Origin: Embiotoca jacksoni
Taxonomy: Eukaryota > Chordata > Actinopteri > Embiotocidae
Direction of reading: 5' to 3'
Assembly: GCA_022577435.1 (NCBI GenBank)
Contig: JAKOON010000020.1
Location: 9,453,324-9,517,323 of the forward strand
Length of the DNA: 64,000 bases
The notes below the pieces were generated by a model. It had not been told where the DNA came from, did not search any database, and saw nothing but the letters and a program-made list of their open reading frames with translations. The position numbers were made by a program, and so were the translations under genes. Below are positions 46,584-58,821 of this stretch, piece by piece (positions within the stretch are counted from its first letter, which is position 1; each line of letters opens with the position of its first letter).

Positions 46584-48967
46584 CTTCCCAGCTAACCCAG
46601 AGTTACAGGTCACTGACAGGTCAGCCACTCAATAGACTGTCCTCCTCTTCACACTGATCATCTCGTCCCTTTCATCACATCCAACCATTTTTATTTGCAC
46701 TGTGATTAAATGTAGATTTGCAGTAATAAAAAAAACAGGTCATGAGGTGAGAAACATGAATGACGGTGAGATTTGAAAAATATCAAGAGGCTCATAAAAA
46801 TATCAATGTCGGCTGCTGCTCCTCCTCATCTAGGTACATATACCGTAATCTAAGTATTCACAAAATACATTTTCCAATATATAAGTAAGATAATATACAC
46901 GTTGTAAATGTTAGACTGTTTTATTGCATTGCTTAAAAATTGTATATGCAATTATTGCTGCTTTGACTGCTCAATCATTTTACTTTTATTGTTTTATGTA
47001 AAGTATACTGGCACAGATAGAATTGATGATGTGATACTACTGTATTTGCTGAATCAATGCCTATTTTTCCAGAAAATGTGTGGCTCTACGGCGCAGCCAA
47101 TATCCGTATGCCTACTGCAAACAGCGTCAGCTATCCTACTCTGTGGCAACTCATCCCCTGTTAACGGCCTCCTTCTCAATCCTCTCACCTCCATCTCTCT
47201 TTTCCTCAAACAGTCTGTCCCTCTCAGCTAGCTGGGTCCTAAGGGAGCTTGGCCACCCATTGGGGACCTATTAACGGTAGGGGGAGGGGAGGGGTGCAGG
47301 GAGAGAGACGGTGGCAGGTCAAATCGCTTTGTGGCCAAGGAGGGCTATCATTTACTGTAATTCAGGTCCTGTCAGGCTGAAGGAGAGGGAAGGTGAAGTG
47401 GCGTAGTGTGCCCTGGCTCTCATCTGTCTCTCCCCCCCAACCCACCTATCATAGACAATGGCTGGCTGACGGTGGATGGTGAGTGGGAGGATGGGTACTG
47501 GAGGAGATATTACTGCTACTGTGAGATTTATCTATTTGGATTTAGTAGCTGAGTATTGTTCTATGTCATTTTACATTTGATGAACATTGCGCAAGCAGGC
47601 AGGGGGTCAGTGCCTTGCTCAAGGACTATGAAAAGACATAGGACTGCTGTCTGAATAAAACCTGTAAAATCTCAAATATTTTATTATGGCGATAATATGA
47701 ACAAATATTAGGCAAATGTTAACAATGCATATCGGTACCCAAAGACACAAACTGGCATTTGAGGTGATCTGATCTGGCACCTGTCACTTTCCAACAGTTT
47801 TTCTGACCTGAGAGCCTTCTTGCTGTTTACCCTGCTGTCAGTGAGGAGACTCTCCTGTTCATCACTGACAGCAGGACAAATATCTCTCTCTGTCCCTGCT
47901 GTGGTCCAGTCTTTCATTATTGAAAAAAATACAAAGAAAAATTTGTCTGTACAGCATTTTTTAAAGTGTATGAAATGTAATATTAACAGTATATTTAAAA
48001 GATATGTGCTTTGTTGAAGTGTTGACACAAACATGATTATTTTATATCATTAAAGTCAGTAGGTTAATTTATCAAAATGGTTCAGGGTTCCATCTATTAA
48101 AGAAGTGTTATTTTGTCCCCTGACGCTGGGTTTAAGCCTACTATACTGTAAATATGGGCTGACCAGAAATTATTGGTCTTTGTGTGTGTATATAATGGAC
48201 AGTCTTTTTATGTAGTCTGCAATAAATGGTGGGCGTGATAGAATACAGAAGATTAGAAATTCTAATTTCTTATAATTAATATGTGCTGATAGATTGTCTC
48301 TTATCAGATTGTTTTTAAGTTGTGACGCAAAAAAAAAGACTCAAACAACTACAGTTATTCAGTGTAAAGCAGCCTACAGCACATGATTCAGAAAACACTT
48401 AAAATATCAGGTTTTAGGGCTTTAATTCCATCGTAAAAACTCATCGACAGCTAACAATGTAACTGAAAGCCTACAATGCAGTAAATTGGGTAACAACTTT
48501 GATGTTTCCTCCAAATCAACTGCTGAACAGCTTCTTCTGTTCATTTTTGCTGCTCAGTGTGAAAAAAGTAAACTTTTACACATTTTTGAGCAACTTTTTA
48601 TCACAATAACTGATCCTTCCTTTTCCCCCTTGTTTCGTCCACCTCTACGCCTTATAATTAACTAACTTTCTTGACCACTGAATATTTCCTTATATCTTTT
48701 TTCTGTTCGAATCTCAAAGCTATTGCTGTGGTTCTGCGATCAGATTCTTTATGAGAGAAACTGTAATTGTTTTTCAGATTTCATATTAGGAAATACAACT
48801 CTTTACATTTTAAACATTATGTCTTACTATCAGAGTTATGAGTTATCTTAATACCTTGCAAAATAATCTTTGATGGCCTCATGTCAGACTGCAAAATACC
48901 CAAACATTAAATTTATTCTGATTTGACTACAGACCCTGGACTCTTCAGACTGCTATGACATGATTTG

Positions 48968-48984
48968 TCACTAGAGGACAGCAT
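48968..48984 (+). promoter_or_regulatory. CTCF-like motif
   Basis: TCACTAGAGGACAGCAT is close to the CTCF core CCACTAGRGGGCAG, with two differences. It is opposite in strand to the motif at 43515-43530, and the two are 5.4 kb apart. The minus-strand site comes first, so the pair is divergent rather than convergent. Confidence 0.3.
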
Positions 48985-50885
48985 CTTCCTCTGTATTAAC
49001 TTCCATCAGGCCAAAGGAAACACCCTTACAGTGAGAGCTCATTGGACAGCTTTCGTTTTTTACACATAGTCTCTGAGTGGATGTTTCCTTTGAAATAAAA
49101 TGAGCTAAACAGGCTAAATCAGTTTATCTAAAGCAAGTCCCTGTTTAATAAATGCTCTCTTATTAAAAGATGTACATGATGATTTATCTCAGAGGTTGTT
49201 AAAATGAGTCAGCAGGGGTTCAGTGCCCTGCTCATGTATACTTAACCACATCCACGATGAATATTAATATCAATAGTTATTAAAAACACAGTCGTACATA
49301 AGGAAAGACATTTCCAGGCATTGGGCCATGCTGCTGATGTGCAGTTCATTGTCTATAGTTACAGAAATATGGGTGTGCCACCACCAAAAATGTACGTGGA
49401 TGAAAGGTTCATGCACCAACATCAACACTCGTTATTGTTGGATAAAGAGGTAAGCTGAAACTATTGGCTACATAGATGTTCCTTTATGAATGTAGGCATC
49501 TGATGTAATCATCCTTTTGTGCTGCTTAACAAGGATGAGCGGCAATATGGAAAAATGGCTTTGATGTCTAAGGAAACAAAGAGGGGTGACAGCACTGCAG
49601 CTATGTTAGTAATAAAAAAGGTCAATAATGTAAATGCACACACATGCAGTCCATATATCCCTTACACAACAATATAAAGGCCGCATCAAATTACTTTTCA
49701 AAGCTCATCTCAGCTGACCTGATTTTAAAACAGGCCTCATCTGTGAATGCATGATGGTATTAATGAGATTCAATTTATTGTTAGTCCACAAGGGGGAGGT
49801 GTTGAGTCCCCCTCCTCCCCTCCCCTGAAATGATCACTTCACTAAATAAAGCCTCACACAACCGTCACACCAAATCAGTTACCGTCAGCATTTAGTCACA
49901 CAGCGACAGATGAGAGCTTGGCCTTTGTCTGTATCTCAGCATTTAGCAACACACAGTTCAAGCTTACTAATCACTCCTGCTGCATCCCCGTCGACCGGTT
50001 TTGTCAGTCGTCAGGCAAGTAAGGTCTGTGGACAAACCAACACGTTCCCAGCCCAAAAATAAGCCCTCTATGTCTCCCGCTTTGAAATGGGATCTTAAAA
50101 ACAAGAGCTTGGCCCAGACGCACTCTTTAATTAGAGAGGCCCACAGATGCCTACAAACCCCACACACATACATTCACATGGAAACCACACAGAGGCACAT
50201 GCACGCACACACAAATTACATAAAGACAGGAGAGATCAAAGAAAAGAACATTGTGCTGTAGTTTGCGTATTTACAACAGCCCTTCCAAAAAATGACAAGT
50301 AGCAAGTGTTGTTCTTTTTTTTTCTTTTTTTTATATAAGGCAAACTGATGCTGTTTGTGCACTGAATGCCATGCACGCTGCCTCTCCCAGACCTTATTGG
50401 CACACCCATTGGTTTCTGTGTGCGTGAATGAGCTGGCTGTCATTTTATATCTGTGCGCTTTTTCAGTAATGTGTCACATGATCAGTGAGGCAGCCCTAGC
50501 CAGCCTTTATCATGCTAATGTTTTTCAATTTTCCTCCACAAAGAGCATACATAGCTCATACAAAAGATGGCTTCAGACAGTCCCGTAACTCTCCGTCTCT
50601 GTCTCTCTCTCTCTCAAACACTCTCGCACTGCACAGACTTTGACAGAGTCCCGTTTCAGTGGCCAGATACAGTGATTGCTTGTCTGATTCACACACTGAT
50701 GCATTGAGGTTCACGCACGGACTATACACTTGGGGGACTCGCACGTACACAAACACGACCGTGCAAGCGTTTACGCACTCAAACTGAAAAGCACACTAAT
50801 GCACAAACGCACACGCCTGTACTCATCCTCACAGCTGGTTGCCCCTCTGAATGCGAGCAAGTGGATCTTATCACTGGTACTTATG

Positions 50886-50918
50886 TACACACACACACAC
50901 ACACACGCACACACAAAG
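50886..50918. repeat. Short CA microsatellite
   Basis: CA repeats with one CG interruption. Confidence 0.9.
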
Positions 50919-52264
50919 CATGGCACAAAAAGGTTGTACGACATCCTTTTCTGTCTTTCTGTCTCACCCTGTCTCTCCTCTCTCAGCTGGCTGTCCTTGT
51001 TCAGTCCCCAAATAACCACATCCTCTCAGCTTGTTAACAAGAAGCCCAATCAAGAGATCAATGTCTTTTTTCTTTTTTTTCTGTCTCTTTCCCCTCATTC
51101 TCTTTTATCCTCCAAACAATAAACACCATTTAGCCATTTGTTCTAATTTGGATTTGTTCTCTCCTCAATAAGTACACAGTCAATATATCAAAGTCAATAT
51201 CTTGGTAATTAGCGCTGTGTGCAGCTCACTTGCAAAAGCACTGAACCAAGTAAGTGAGGTTTGGGAATAGTGGGAACAGAGTATAATCATATACATGTTC
51301 TGCATGAATGAAATGAGGATATGTTGGCATTTTATGTTGATTTAGCTGTGTTTAATGTATTGATTATTACTTAATGTGTTTTATCACACACCACCATTTT
51401 GAAATATCTCCCTTCTATTTACCTGATGATTTAAAAAGCCAAATTAAAAAAGGCTTTGACTGACAAAAAAGCAGGATAGCCTCTTGGATATATTCAGTTA
51501 TTTGATTTAGGTAGGATATTTGTTTCAAATTACATACGGTTTAAATACGTTTTTTTATTGTGCATTTTCTGCAGTCAGTCAAATTAGGTAGGTGCAGGTT
51601 AGTTGTCCTATGAGAACACAGCTTTCTGACAGTCGATCTAGCTCCAGGCTATTGTGTCTAATAACTGACACACACAAACACACAGATGCATGCATACATG
51701 TGCCGAATGCCCCTCCCCCTTTTGAATAAATCAACACATGAAGCATATAATTTTCCATGTAGGGGCCGTTTAAGGGGGCATTATGGCCCATTTTAAAATC
51801 TCATTAGCAGGGCAGCTGCACTTTGCACCCCATGCTGATGATTGGGTCTCTCTTTTTGTTTTGTTTTTTGTACGGGGTGCCCATGCAGAACTCCTGTCCC
51901 ACACCCGCCATCTTCCCCATTCTCAATGCCCATAGTGACACGCTCAATGGCAAACACTGGGGCGCAGAAGGCCACATACAGAGTAGTGAAGACACACACA
52001 CACATACCGTGTCTTCTGATTTTTCCCCTCAGAGGAAACTCACATGCCATATTTCATAATCAGTGTGAACAGCAGAACGCCTAACTGGTACTTGAGCGCC
52101 TAAATCCAAATTTATCAGCGTAATCATGTAACGATAAATCCATCGCCCGAGATAACTGTCCGCAATTGGTCCCCATTTTATTTCATTAGAACAAAAAAGA
52201 CAACAGGAGGAGACAAACAGACAACTTGATTGGTATGCCTCAGCTAATTATCACTTCAGATGAA

Positions 52265-52633
52265 GCCATAACATTGAAACCACTGACAGGTGAAACATTA
52301 AGTATAATACAACGGTATAACAATAAAATCTCTCTTCACAAGGACCATAATGTTCAATTGTTATTCAATCTGATTTTATTTTAATTGTCACTTTGGAGAT
52401 TGGAATATTTTGTAGTCCGCATTTAAATGAATTTCATTGACAAAATATTAGGAACACCTCTCCATATAACCAAGTACAGTTTTACAGCACCACAAATAAC
52501 AGTTTTTAAAAATGACTATAAAAATAACAACCAGACTGAACATTATGGTCCTTATGAAGGGAGGTTTTATTGCTGGGCTGTTGTATTATAGCCTACTGAA
52601 CGCTTCACCTGCCAGTGGTTTTAATGTTACGGC
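52265..52633. mobile_element. Tc1-type foldback MITE
   Basis: Inverted arms of roughly 95-110 bp. Left GCCATAACATTGAAACCACT then GACAGGTGAA matches the reverse complement of the right end, GCCGTAACATTAAAACCACT then GGCAGGTGAA. The arms match again at ATAATACAAC, CAATAAAA.CTC and AAGGACCATAATGTTCA. The AACATTA..ACCAC..GACAGGTGAA terminus is that of a well-known teleost Tc1-like group, whose elements insert at TA. TA follows the right end; the left flank has degenerated. There is no transposase inside, so it is non-autonomous and inactive. Confidence 0.8.
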
Positions 52634-54599
52634 TAATTAGTGTATAATGTAATTATCAGGGTTACAAGCAAATATGATGTTTTTGTTATAGTTGCGGTGC
52701 AAATGCAAAATAAATTCTCACTTAATTATTCTGATGTTGTAATTTAGCTTATTTGTTGTTGTCCCATCTGCAATGGTTCCCATTGTACAGACAGCCGCTA
52801 GAGCAGTTGTTGCTGTTTGTGATCTGTTATTTGGAATAAGGTATGGACCATTGAGTCAAAGTTGTAGCAACTCTGCTATTTTATTAATATAAAAAAAAAA
52901 ATTAAAAAAAAATCCTGCTTTAAAAAGCAATATGTTAGACAAAATTAGGACAATTTTGGGGGTAAAGAAGATATTGAATGTGATCAATTTGCAATCATCA
53001 ATTTCTTCAAAATTCAGCTTTCTGTTTTTTGAGTGGGTGCTTTCACAAAAAGGTGTTCAAACAGAAATGTCTGAATAAAGTGTTGATGGGCTGTTTTTGT
53101 TTCAATTCAAACTGATTTGAAATTAGGTTTACTACAAACTACTATAAAACAGAAAAAAATACAACACTGCATGATGACATGACCATATCTTAATACATCT
53201 TACAAGCTACTTTGTCCTTTGATAAGCCAGGACTACATGTTCCCTTTCTATACTGGGGAAACTTTCCTACAAATTTAACAATGATTCCTTTTGCTTCCGT
53301 TTCTCTAAAACTGTAACTACTACCCTTCTGTTGTGTTTAGCTATTTTTACACCATGCCACCCGTTTCCAGCTGGTTTCAAGCGATGCTAGAGCTCGATAA
53401 GAAAAGAAGGTGTGTGAAAATAATAATTTCACACCTTGTCTGAGAGCATTCAGCCAGTTCCCTTTATGTGTATTTTGGTGGAACAATAAATCTCAGAGAG
53501 AGAACTTTGCACTCCCTGAAGCCTTGCATGATGGGAGCTTTGTATAGCCATAGATAAACTCTGGAGGCTCACAAGCGTGGTAAGGGTAAACAAGCTAGAT
53601 GGTTGGTAAACACCTTTGGGCATATTTCTGGCACGCTGTCTGTACAATATGCAATGAGGAGTGAGGTAAAAATGGCAGTGTTAGCAGGAAAGGAAATTAA
53701 AAAAAAAAAATTTAAAAAAAAAACGCCCTCCCTGTCAAAATAATTCAGTGAAGTGTAGAATTTAGCGGGGACTATTTTTAAACTGGGAAAAACCTCATAG
53801 CCTGTACTTTAAGAGAAGGTCATGCGAGGCAAAATGGAGAGGTGCCATGACTGAGGTTCTGGCAGATGTGGAGCTGTCGTTTTGTCTTTTTTTTTTCTTT
53901 CCTCTCTTCCTCCAGTTTGTTTCAGGGACTCCTGGTTTCTTTTCACTAACTTCTTTTCTCAGACCACCACCGCGCATGTGTGAAGTAACTGCTAATGAAT
54001 ATGGCAAAAAGGGATGAACTACAACCCTTGAAATGAAATACTTCTCGATAAAAGTACATAACTCTGCATTCTTTACAAGTTAATGAGTCAGGTTAGCTGT
54101 CACAAAATGATGTACACCCTTCGCTAAATTAGTTGGGTTCTGGCAAAAATGTCTGTACAAATGGGAGGTGCACTGTTTGCTGATGTTTGGCATTCTGAGT
54201 CAACATTGCTTCAGTGGTTACTACTGCAAGCCAACAGGAGGACTCCAGCAAAAGTGAGCAAATAATGGTTTTAAAATCATGCACAAGTTATTCTGTGTTG
54301 AATTCATAGGTCAGTGGTGTCAAAGTTATGCATCCTCAGCATGCTGACAGATGTTTTGGTAAAAATACTCCCTGGTTTATTGTTCTTGTGTTTGACTTTC
54401 AGATAAGACTCATAAAATCATCAGTCTTAAGATGTTATTTGGTCTGACATTCTGCTGTCAGGACTTATGAATTGTTTATCGGTTGATCACACAACAGTTT
54501 GTCTTTGGTATACATTTTTGTCCATACAATAATTAAATAATGGATTATACCACTGAACAGGCAATATTGTGTAGGCTGTTTATGTATTTAAGATGGCTA

Positions 54600-54726
54600 A
54601 CATGACACTTTTAATTTTTATTGAAACACTTTCTTTTGTCCTTTGTTGATTTTACATTTGACGCATTTAAATTGCCAAAATTGTTGAAATCTGCTGTACA
54701 AATAAAACTTGCCTTTCCTTGCCTTA
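54600..54726 (+). repeat. Dispersed repeat 3' tail, copy 3
   Basis: Ends GAAATCTGCTGTACAAATAA then AACTTGCC, related to the tails at about 27240 and 40213. Confidence 0.4.
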
Positions 54727-55384
54727 AGGTTGCCCCTTTCAGTTTACAGTCCTGAAATACAAATATATCTGAATTATTTGACCATTAACAGGGGCAGGTT
54801 CACTTGGCCAGAGTACTATTTAAGGGATTAAGTCACTACATGACATTTGAGGAAAATATTCCTTTTGTTAAACACTTTCTATGGTTTTATTTCTACACAC
54901 ACCTCATGACGCTGCATGGATGTGTGTCTCCTCTCCCCAGTAATTTGCTGCATGTCCTTGCCAATGAATGCAAAAAGAGAGGGAACAAGGAGAACATCAG
55001 ATATCGGCGCGGCTGCGTCCTCCCTACACCAGATCCAGCAAGATGGACTGATAGATGTGAGGCTGACGGAGAGAGTATACGCCCCAGACAGGATATTAGA
55101 ATGGACGTTTCCTTCTTCCATACGCCACAGGCAGGGCCCTATCCCACTTGTCTTCTCTGTAGAAAGACACAGAGGAAAGATAAAGATGTGAGCGGAGCTG
55201 ACAGGCTGCTGGAGCCACGGTCTCCTTCGCTGTTTGCATTTTGAGGCAGTTTCTGATTTGATCCTGAGAGGATGATTGTGATGGGGGCTTTTTTTGGTAT
55301 GTGGACAACAGATGGCAAGGGATGATGCAGATCTCCATGTCTGAGGTTGCAGGAAGCTACTTGATGGCGAGGACCAGTATTTGT

Positions 55385-55480
55385 CTTATTTTAATTTAAC
55401 CTTTATTTAACCATGTTGCTCCACTGAGATAAGGGATCTTTTTATTCCAGGAGACAAGGTCAAGAGAGACAAGTCATGAT
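55385..55480 (+). repeat. Fragment of a common teleost interspersed repeat
   Basis: TTTAACCTTTATTTAACCAT then CCACTGAGATAAGGGATCTTT and CAGGAGACAAGGTCAAGA follow the familiar teleost pattern of a TTTATTTAACCAGG start, a TTGAGAT block and an AGGGAGACCTGGCCAAG block. It is diverged, and the family name is not assigned. Confidence 0.45.
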
Positions 55481-57032
55481 ACATTTATAGCTGTAGAAAA
55501 ACTACAACAGACAATATGAAAATGCTAATTTCAGACAGAGCCACCTGAGAGGTAAAACGAAGGGCAAAATTCTGAACACAAGGCCAGGGGTAAATGCAAG
55601 GGTTAAAAGTGTCACTTTCTTGGAGGCCTCAACATCTATGAAAATCTGTCTAAGAATTAGACACCAAGAGTTGGATTTACGGTGCTTTTTGAGTCTGTTT
55701 TTTCCAGGCGCAGATTTGTCAGACATGAGCTGTATGCGTCAAACAGGAACATCACTGAAATTGCAGTTTTCATATGCACAGCAAATGCTGTGTTTTTCCT
55801 TTAATAAAAAGTGACATTTTAAAAAGTACGTCCATCTGTTTTTGTACATTATATTTTTATAATCCTGAACATAGAAAATATTGCAAAAAAGTTTACACTA
55901 AGATAATCAGAATCAAAAATTGCTTACAGTAATTCAATAAATTTTGTAAATATTTTAACAATTTAAAAAAATATATTTTGTTTCAACCTTAAATCAAATT
56001 AGGTATCCATTATGTGTCTAGTCATACAATCAAAAATATTGTATAGGTTCAGTATTAGGACTGGGTCATGATTTTCACATTTTCAAGTAGTCATTTAAAA
56101 TATAAAAGCAAACAGTTTATTCAACTGCAATCTTGGCTTATTTCACAGTGAATATGGTATATTATTTTCATTTGAAATGTCCATCTCTATTCAATATTTC
56201 ATCAGATCACTTCACTCCTTTGGTCAAAAGAGTAACAATATGATAAAAACAGGGAACAATAAAAAATTTAAAAAAAACGGTCTAAAAATGGTTACAAGCA
56301 AAACAATCAAAGCTGAGCATAAAGTCAGAAAATGTGTGGCATTGTTAAGAGAGGCTGACAGAAACCTCAAAGAACCCAGAGAAACAATATCCTGAACTTT
56401 GCATGACCATCGAGGCCCACTTGAATTGGCAGCGACCGTATTTATTTAAATGTGGTTAGGAACATGGCAGTGCCTCCACACATCTGAATTAATGTGTATG
56501 CTTGCCTGTGGAGGGGCATTCCATATGTGTGAGCATGTGTACATGCATGCATATGTTTTCCATCACACATGACCTACTGTACCTTCATACCTTCTGCACT
56601 CATAATTCTTATGTCACATAAACTTTGACGCTTTGAATTGCTTTTTGAATACAAGAGCAGCATGCAAATGCCTTACCACCACCACCTCCCCTTATCTTCA
56701 CCTACAGATTACAAAAGTTGTCCCAATGAACCGGACTGATCAACACCATCCTTCACTGTAACCATATTTTATCCACAACAGCTTTTTTTTCTTGCCACGA
56801 CCTCATTAGCATCCATGTGTGCTTGTTGTGCCCCGGCATACCAACTGACACATGATTTACATCGTTAATAAGCAGCCTAGCGTGAATAAAACATGTGAAG
56901 CGTAATGCAACGGGCAACATCCTGCAACATATGTCCTGATCAGATGGAGGCTCCATCCCCTCCACCCCACCCCATTTAGGCCTTGAGCAGAGCACCTTAA
57001 TGCCTCCAGAGCCAGAGCTGAACCAGATGTAG

Positions 57033-57077
57033 TTTTTTTTTTTTTTTTTACACTGTGTGATACAGTGTAAAAAAAAA
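57033..57077. repeat. Hairpin with 16-bp arms
   Basis: T17 (57033-57049) leads into ACACTGT, a 5-base loop GTGAT, then ACAGTGT and A9. The arms 57041-57056 and 57062-57077 are perfect reverse complements. It could be two MITE ends fused or a simple replication palindrome. Confidence 0.85.
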
Positions 57078-57086
57078 GACATACAA

Positions 57087-57091
57087 TGTGT

Positions 57092-57122
<31 letters not shown>

Positions 57123-57124
57123 GG
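57087..57124 (+). repeat. (TG)10 joined to G19 homopolymer
   Basis: GT repeat followed directly by nineteen G (57106-57124), the same arrangement as at 29611-29649. G-quadruplex candidate. Confidence 0.93.
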
Positions 57125-57790
57125 CACAGCATTTGCTGTAAAATTCTATGGCAGTTTGTGTTATGGTGGTATATTAGGAATGATTTTAGCTTGCTGTGAA
57201 TTTGGTGTTGAGATACAAAGAATGGGGCTTGCCGGTGGATAATGTACATATGGGATTACTATCTGTCGGATATGGCACAGACTGAAGTGCACACGTATAA
57301 ACAGGGAGGACTTGTTAGATGAGAGTGTGAATTTATGGTTGAGCTCAGTCACACCTGGCCTCTTCTTTCAGCCCTTTCTTTTTTGCTAGTTTTTTATCCC
57401 TTACTTTACTCTCAAATACTCTGTATGTGAATTGGTAATTGCCTGATACACTGGGAGTTTAATGAGAAAATGTCTGGCAAAGGCAATCACCAGTTTCAGA
57501 CTATTCCCTTTCAGCACAGATTATTTCAGTGAGTAAGTGCACAAAATTGGATCATTATGGAGTGGGTTTTATAATGTGCAAATCACAGAGAGTGTTGTGA
57601 GTAGGCATGATGCTTTCTCATTCAACTATTTTACTCATTTTATTAGTCATCAGTCCAGGTTAGGCCAAGCACTTTTTAAAGGTTAAGGTAAGACAACAAA
57701 GGTAGGTCAGCTGAGTACTTAATTTGAACAAAGATGATGATTAGATAATAAAAAAAAAAAAATTGTTATCATGAAATTTATTAACTTTTG
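57125..57790. other. Non-coding stretch
   Basis: AT-rich mixed sequence; no motif or gene recognised. Confidence 0.5.
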
Positions 57791-58616
57791 CAGGGTTTTC
57801 CCTTTGTTTCTGGAGGGCTTAGGTGCTGTGGTAGTGGTGGAGGGTGGTGGGTACTTAGGTGACAAAAATTGTGTATTTTCACATAATTTTAGACCTTTAT
57901 CAAAATTATATTAATTTTTTGGAAAATGTACGGTGGGCCATTAGAATAATCATCACAAAACATTTGTGAAAGAAAGCTTATAATAAATTGATTTGAACTA
58001 CAATTGTCTCATCCTCCCATAGTATGTCTGTATCCATGAGCCAGCTGTAGGGACGTGTGTCATTACAAAACATGTTCTTATCTTATCCAGACTATTATTA
58101 GTCTGATTAATTATCAATACACTTATTGATTTGTTTTGAATAGTAATTTATACATTTTTTGTATCATCTTTTTTTAAAAAAGAATGAATTAAAAAAATAC
58201 TGAGTGATGTTGAGAAAGGAAGATGAACACAGACATCAGTCAGTATCAGTCATTCTTGCCATCCTCAGTCAGCAGCTGTGTTTTCATGAGTTCGACTAGT
58301 TTTAAGAAGGTTACAAACTTGGCTGAAATCAGCGGCTACACATTTCTTCATTCTTCTGTTTAAGAGCGGCAGGGGTTGGCAATGCAATGAGAACAGCTGA
58401 TTCACCTAAAATGTGTCAGTCAACCTTAAGTGAGCCAGGTTAGTAAGGAGAACCCATTGTCGCTAACTTTACCTTAATCAGTGGGTGGCAAACAAGACAC
58501 GGGAAGAGTTGTAGCAGTTCTTCAGTAACAAACAACTTAAACTGTACACACACTGCACTGCTGCGTTCACACAGATATACTGCTAACTTCATACTCTGCT
58601 CCAGTCGTCGCCCTCA

Positions 58617-58690
<74 letters not shown>

Positions 58691-58821
58691 GAATGCACGC
58701 TTGCTATACACACAACCTACACAGTCAGCAAAGGTTTTTTTTTAGGTTCATTTGGCTTAGGTGCTGTGAAAAAAACACTTGGGCGATGCACCTAAGTGTT
58801 ATAATAGTAGGGAAAATCCTG
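57791..58821. mobile_element. hAT-type non-autonomous element, about 1.03 kb
   Basis: The left end CAGGGTTTTCCC matches the reverse complement of the right end, CAGGATTTTCCC. Inside the ends, GGCTTAGGTGCTGTGG and GTACTTAGGTG on the left have counterparts on the right in both senses (CACCTAAGTG, GGCTTAGGTGCTGTG). CAGGG termini and CTTAGGTGC subterminal repeats are typical of teleost hAT-type elements. The expected 8-bp flanking duplication is not clearly preserved (AACTTTTG against CCTTTGAA). There is no transposase frame, so the element is non-autonomous. A (CA)33 array lies inside it. Confidence 0.65.
58618..58684. repeat. (CA)33 microsatellite inside the hAT-type element
   Basis: Perfect CA repeat near the right end of the element. 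Confidence 0.97.

Larger units (their letters stand above)
46584..52264. other. Non-coding stretch
   Basis: 47080-47480 is mixed and moderately G+C-rich. 47570-47625 and 49195-49250 each carry a GTCAGTGCCTTGCTCA-like motif typical of a teleost dispersed repeat. A CTCF-like motif lies at 48968-48984, and a short CA run at 50886-50918. 51750-51850 and 52080-52190 are mixed and could be conserved elements. No gene was recognised. Confidence 0.4.
52634..57032. other. Non-coding stretch
   Basis: A/T homopolymers lie near 52890-52915 and 53695-53725. Dispersed-repeat pieces lie at 54600-54726 and 55385-55480. 54900-55250 is mixed, unique-looking sequence with overlapping open frames and an acceptor-like CTCTCCCCAG at 54930-54941, but no donor or motif was convincing. 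56860-57010 could be conserved non-coding DNA. Confidence 0.4.

Noticed and set aside
54804..55244. Overlapping open frames with an acceptor-like CTCTCCCCAG at 54930-54941
   Set aside because: Three frames stay open in part, none shows a motif, and no donor site of good quality matches the preferred frame.
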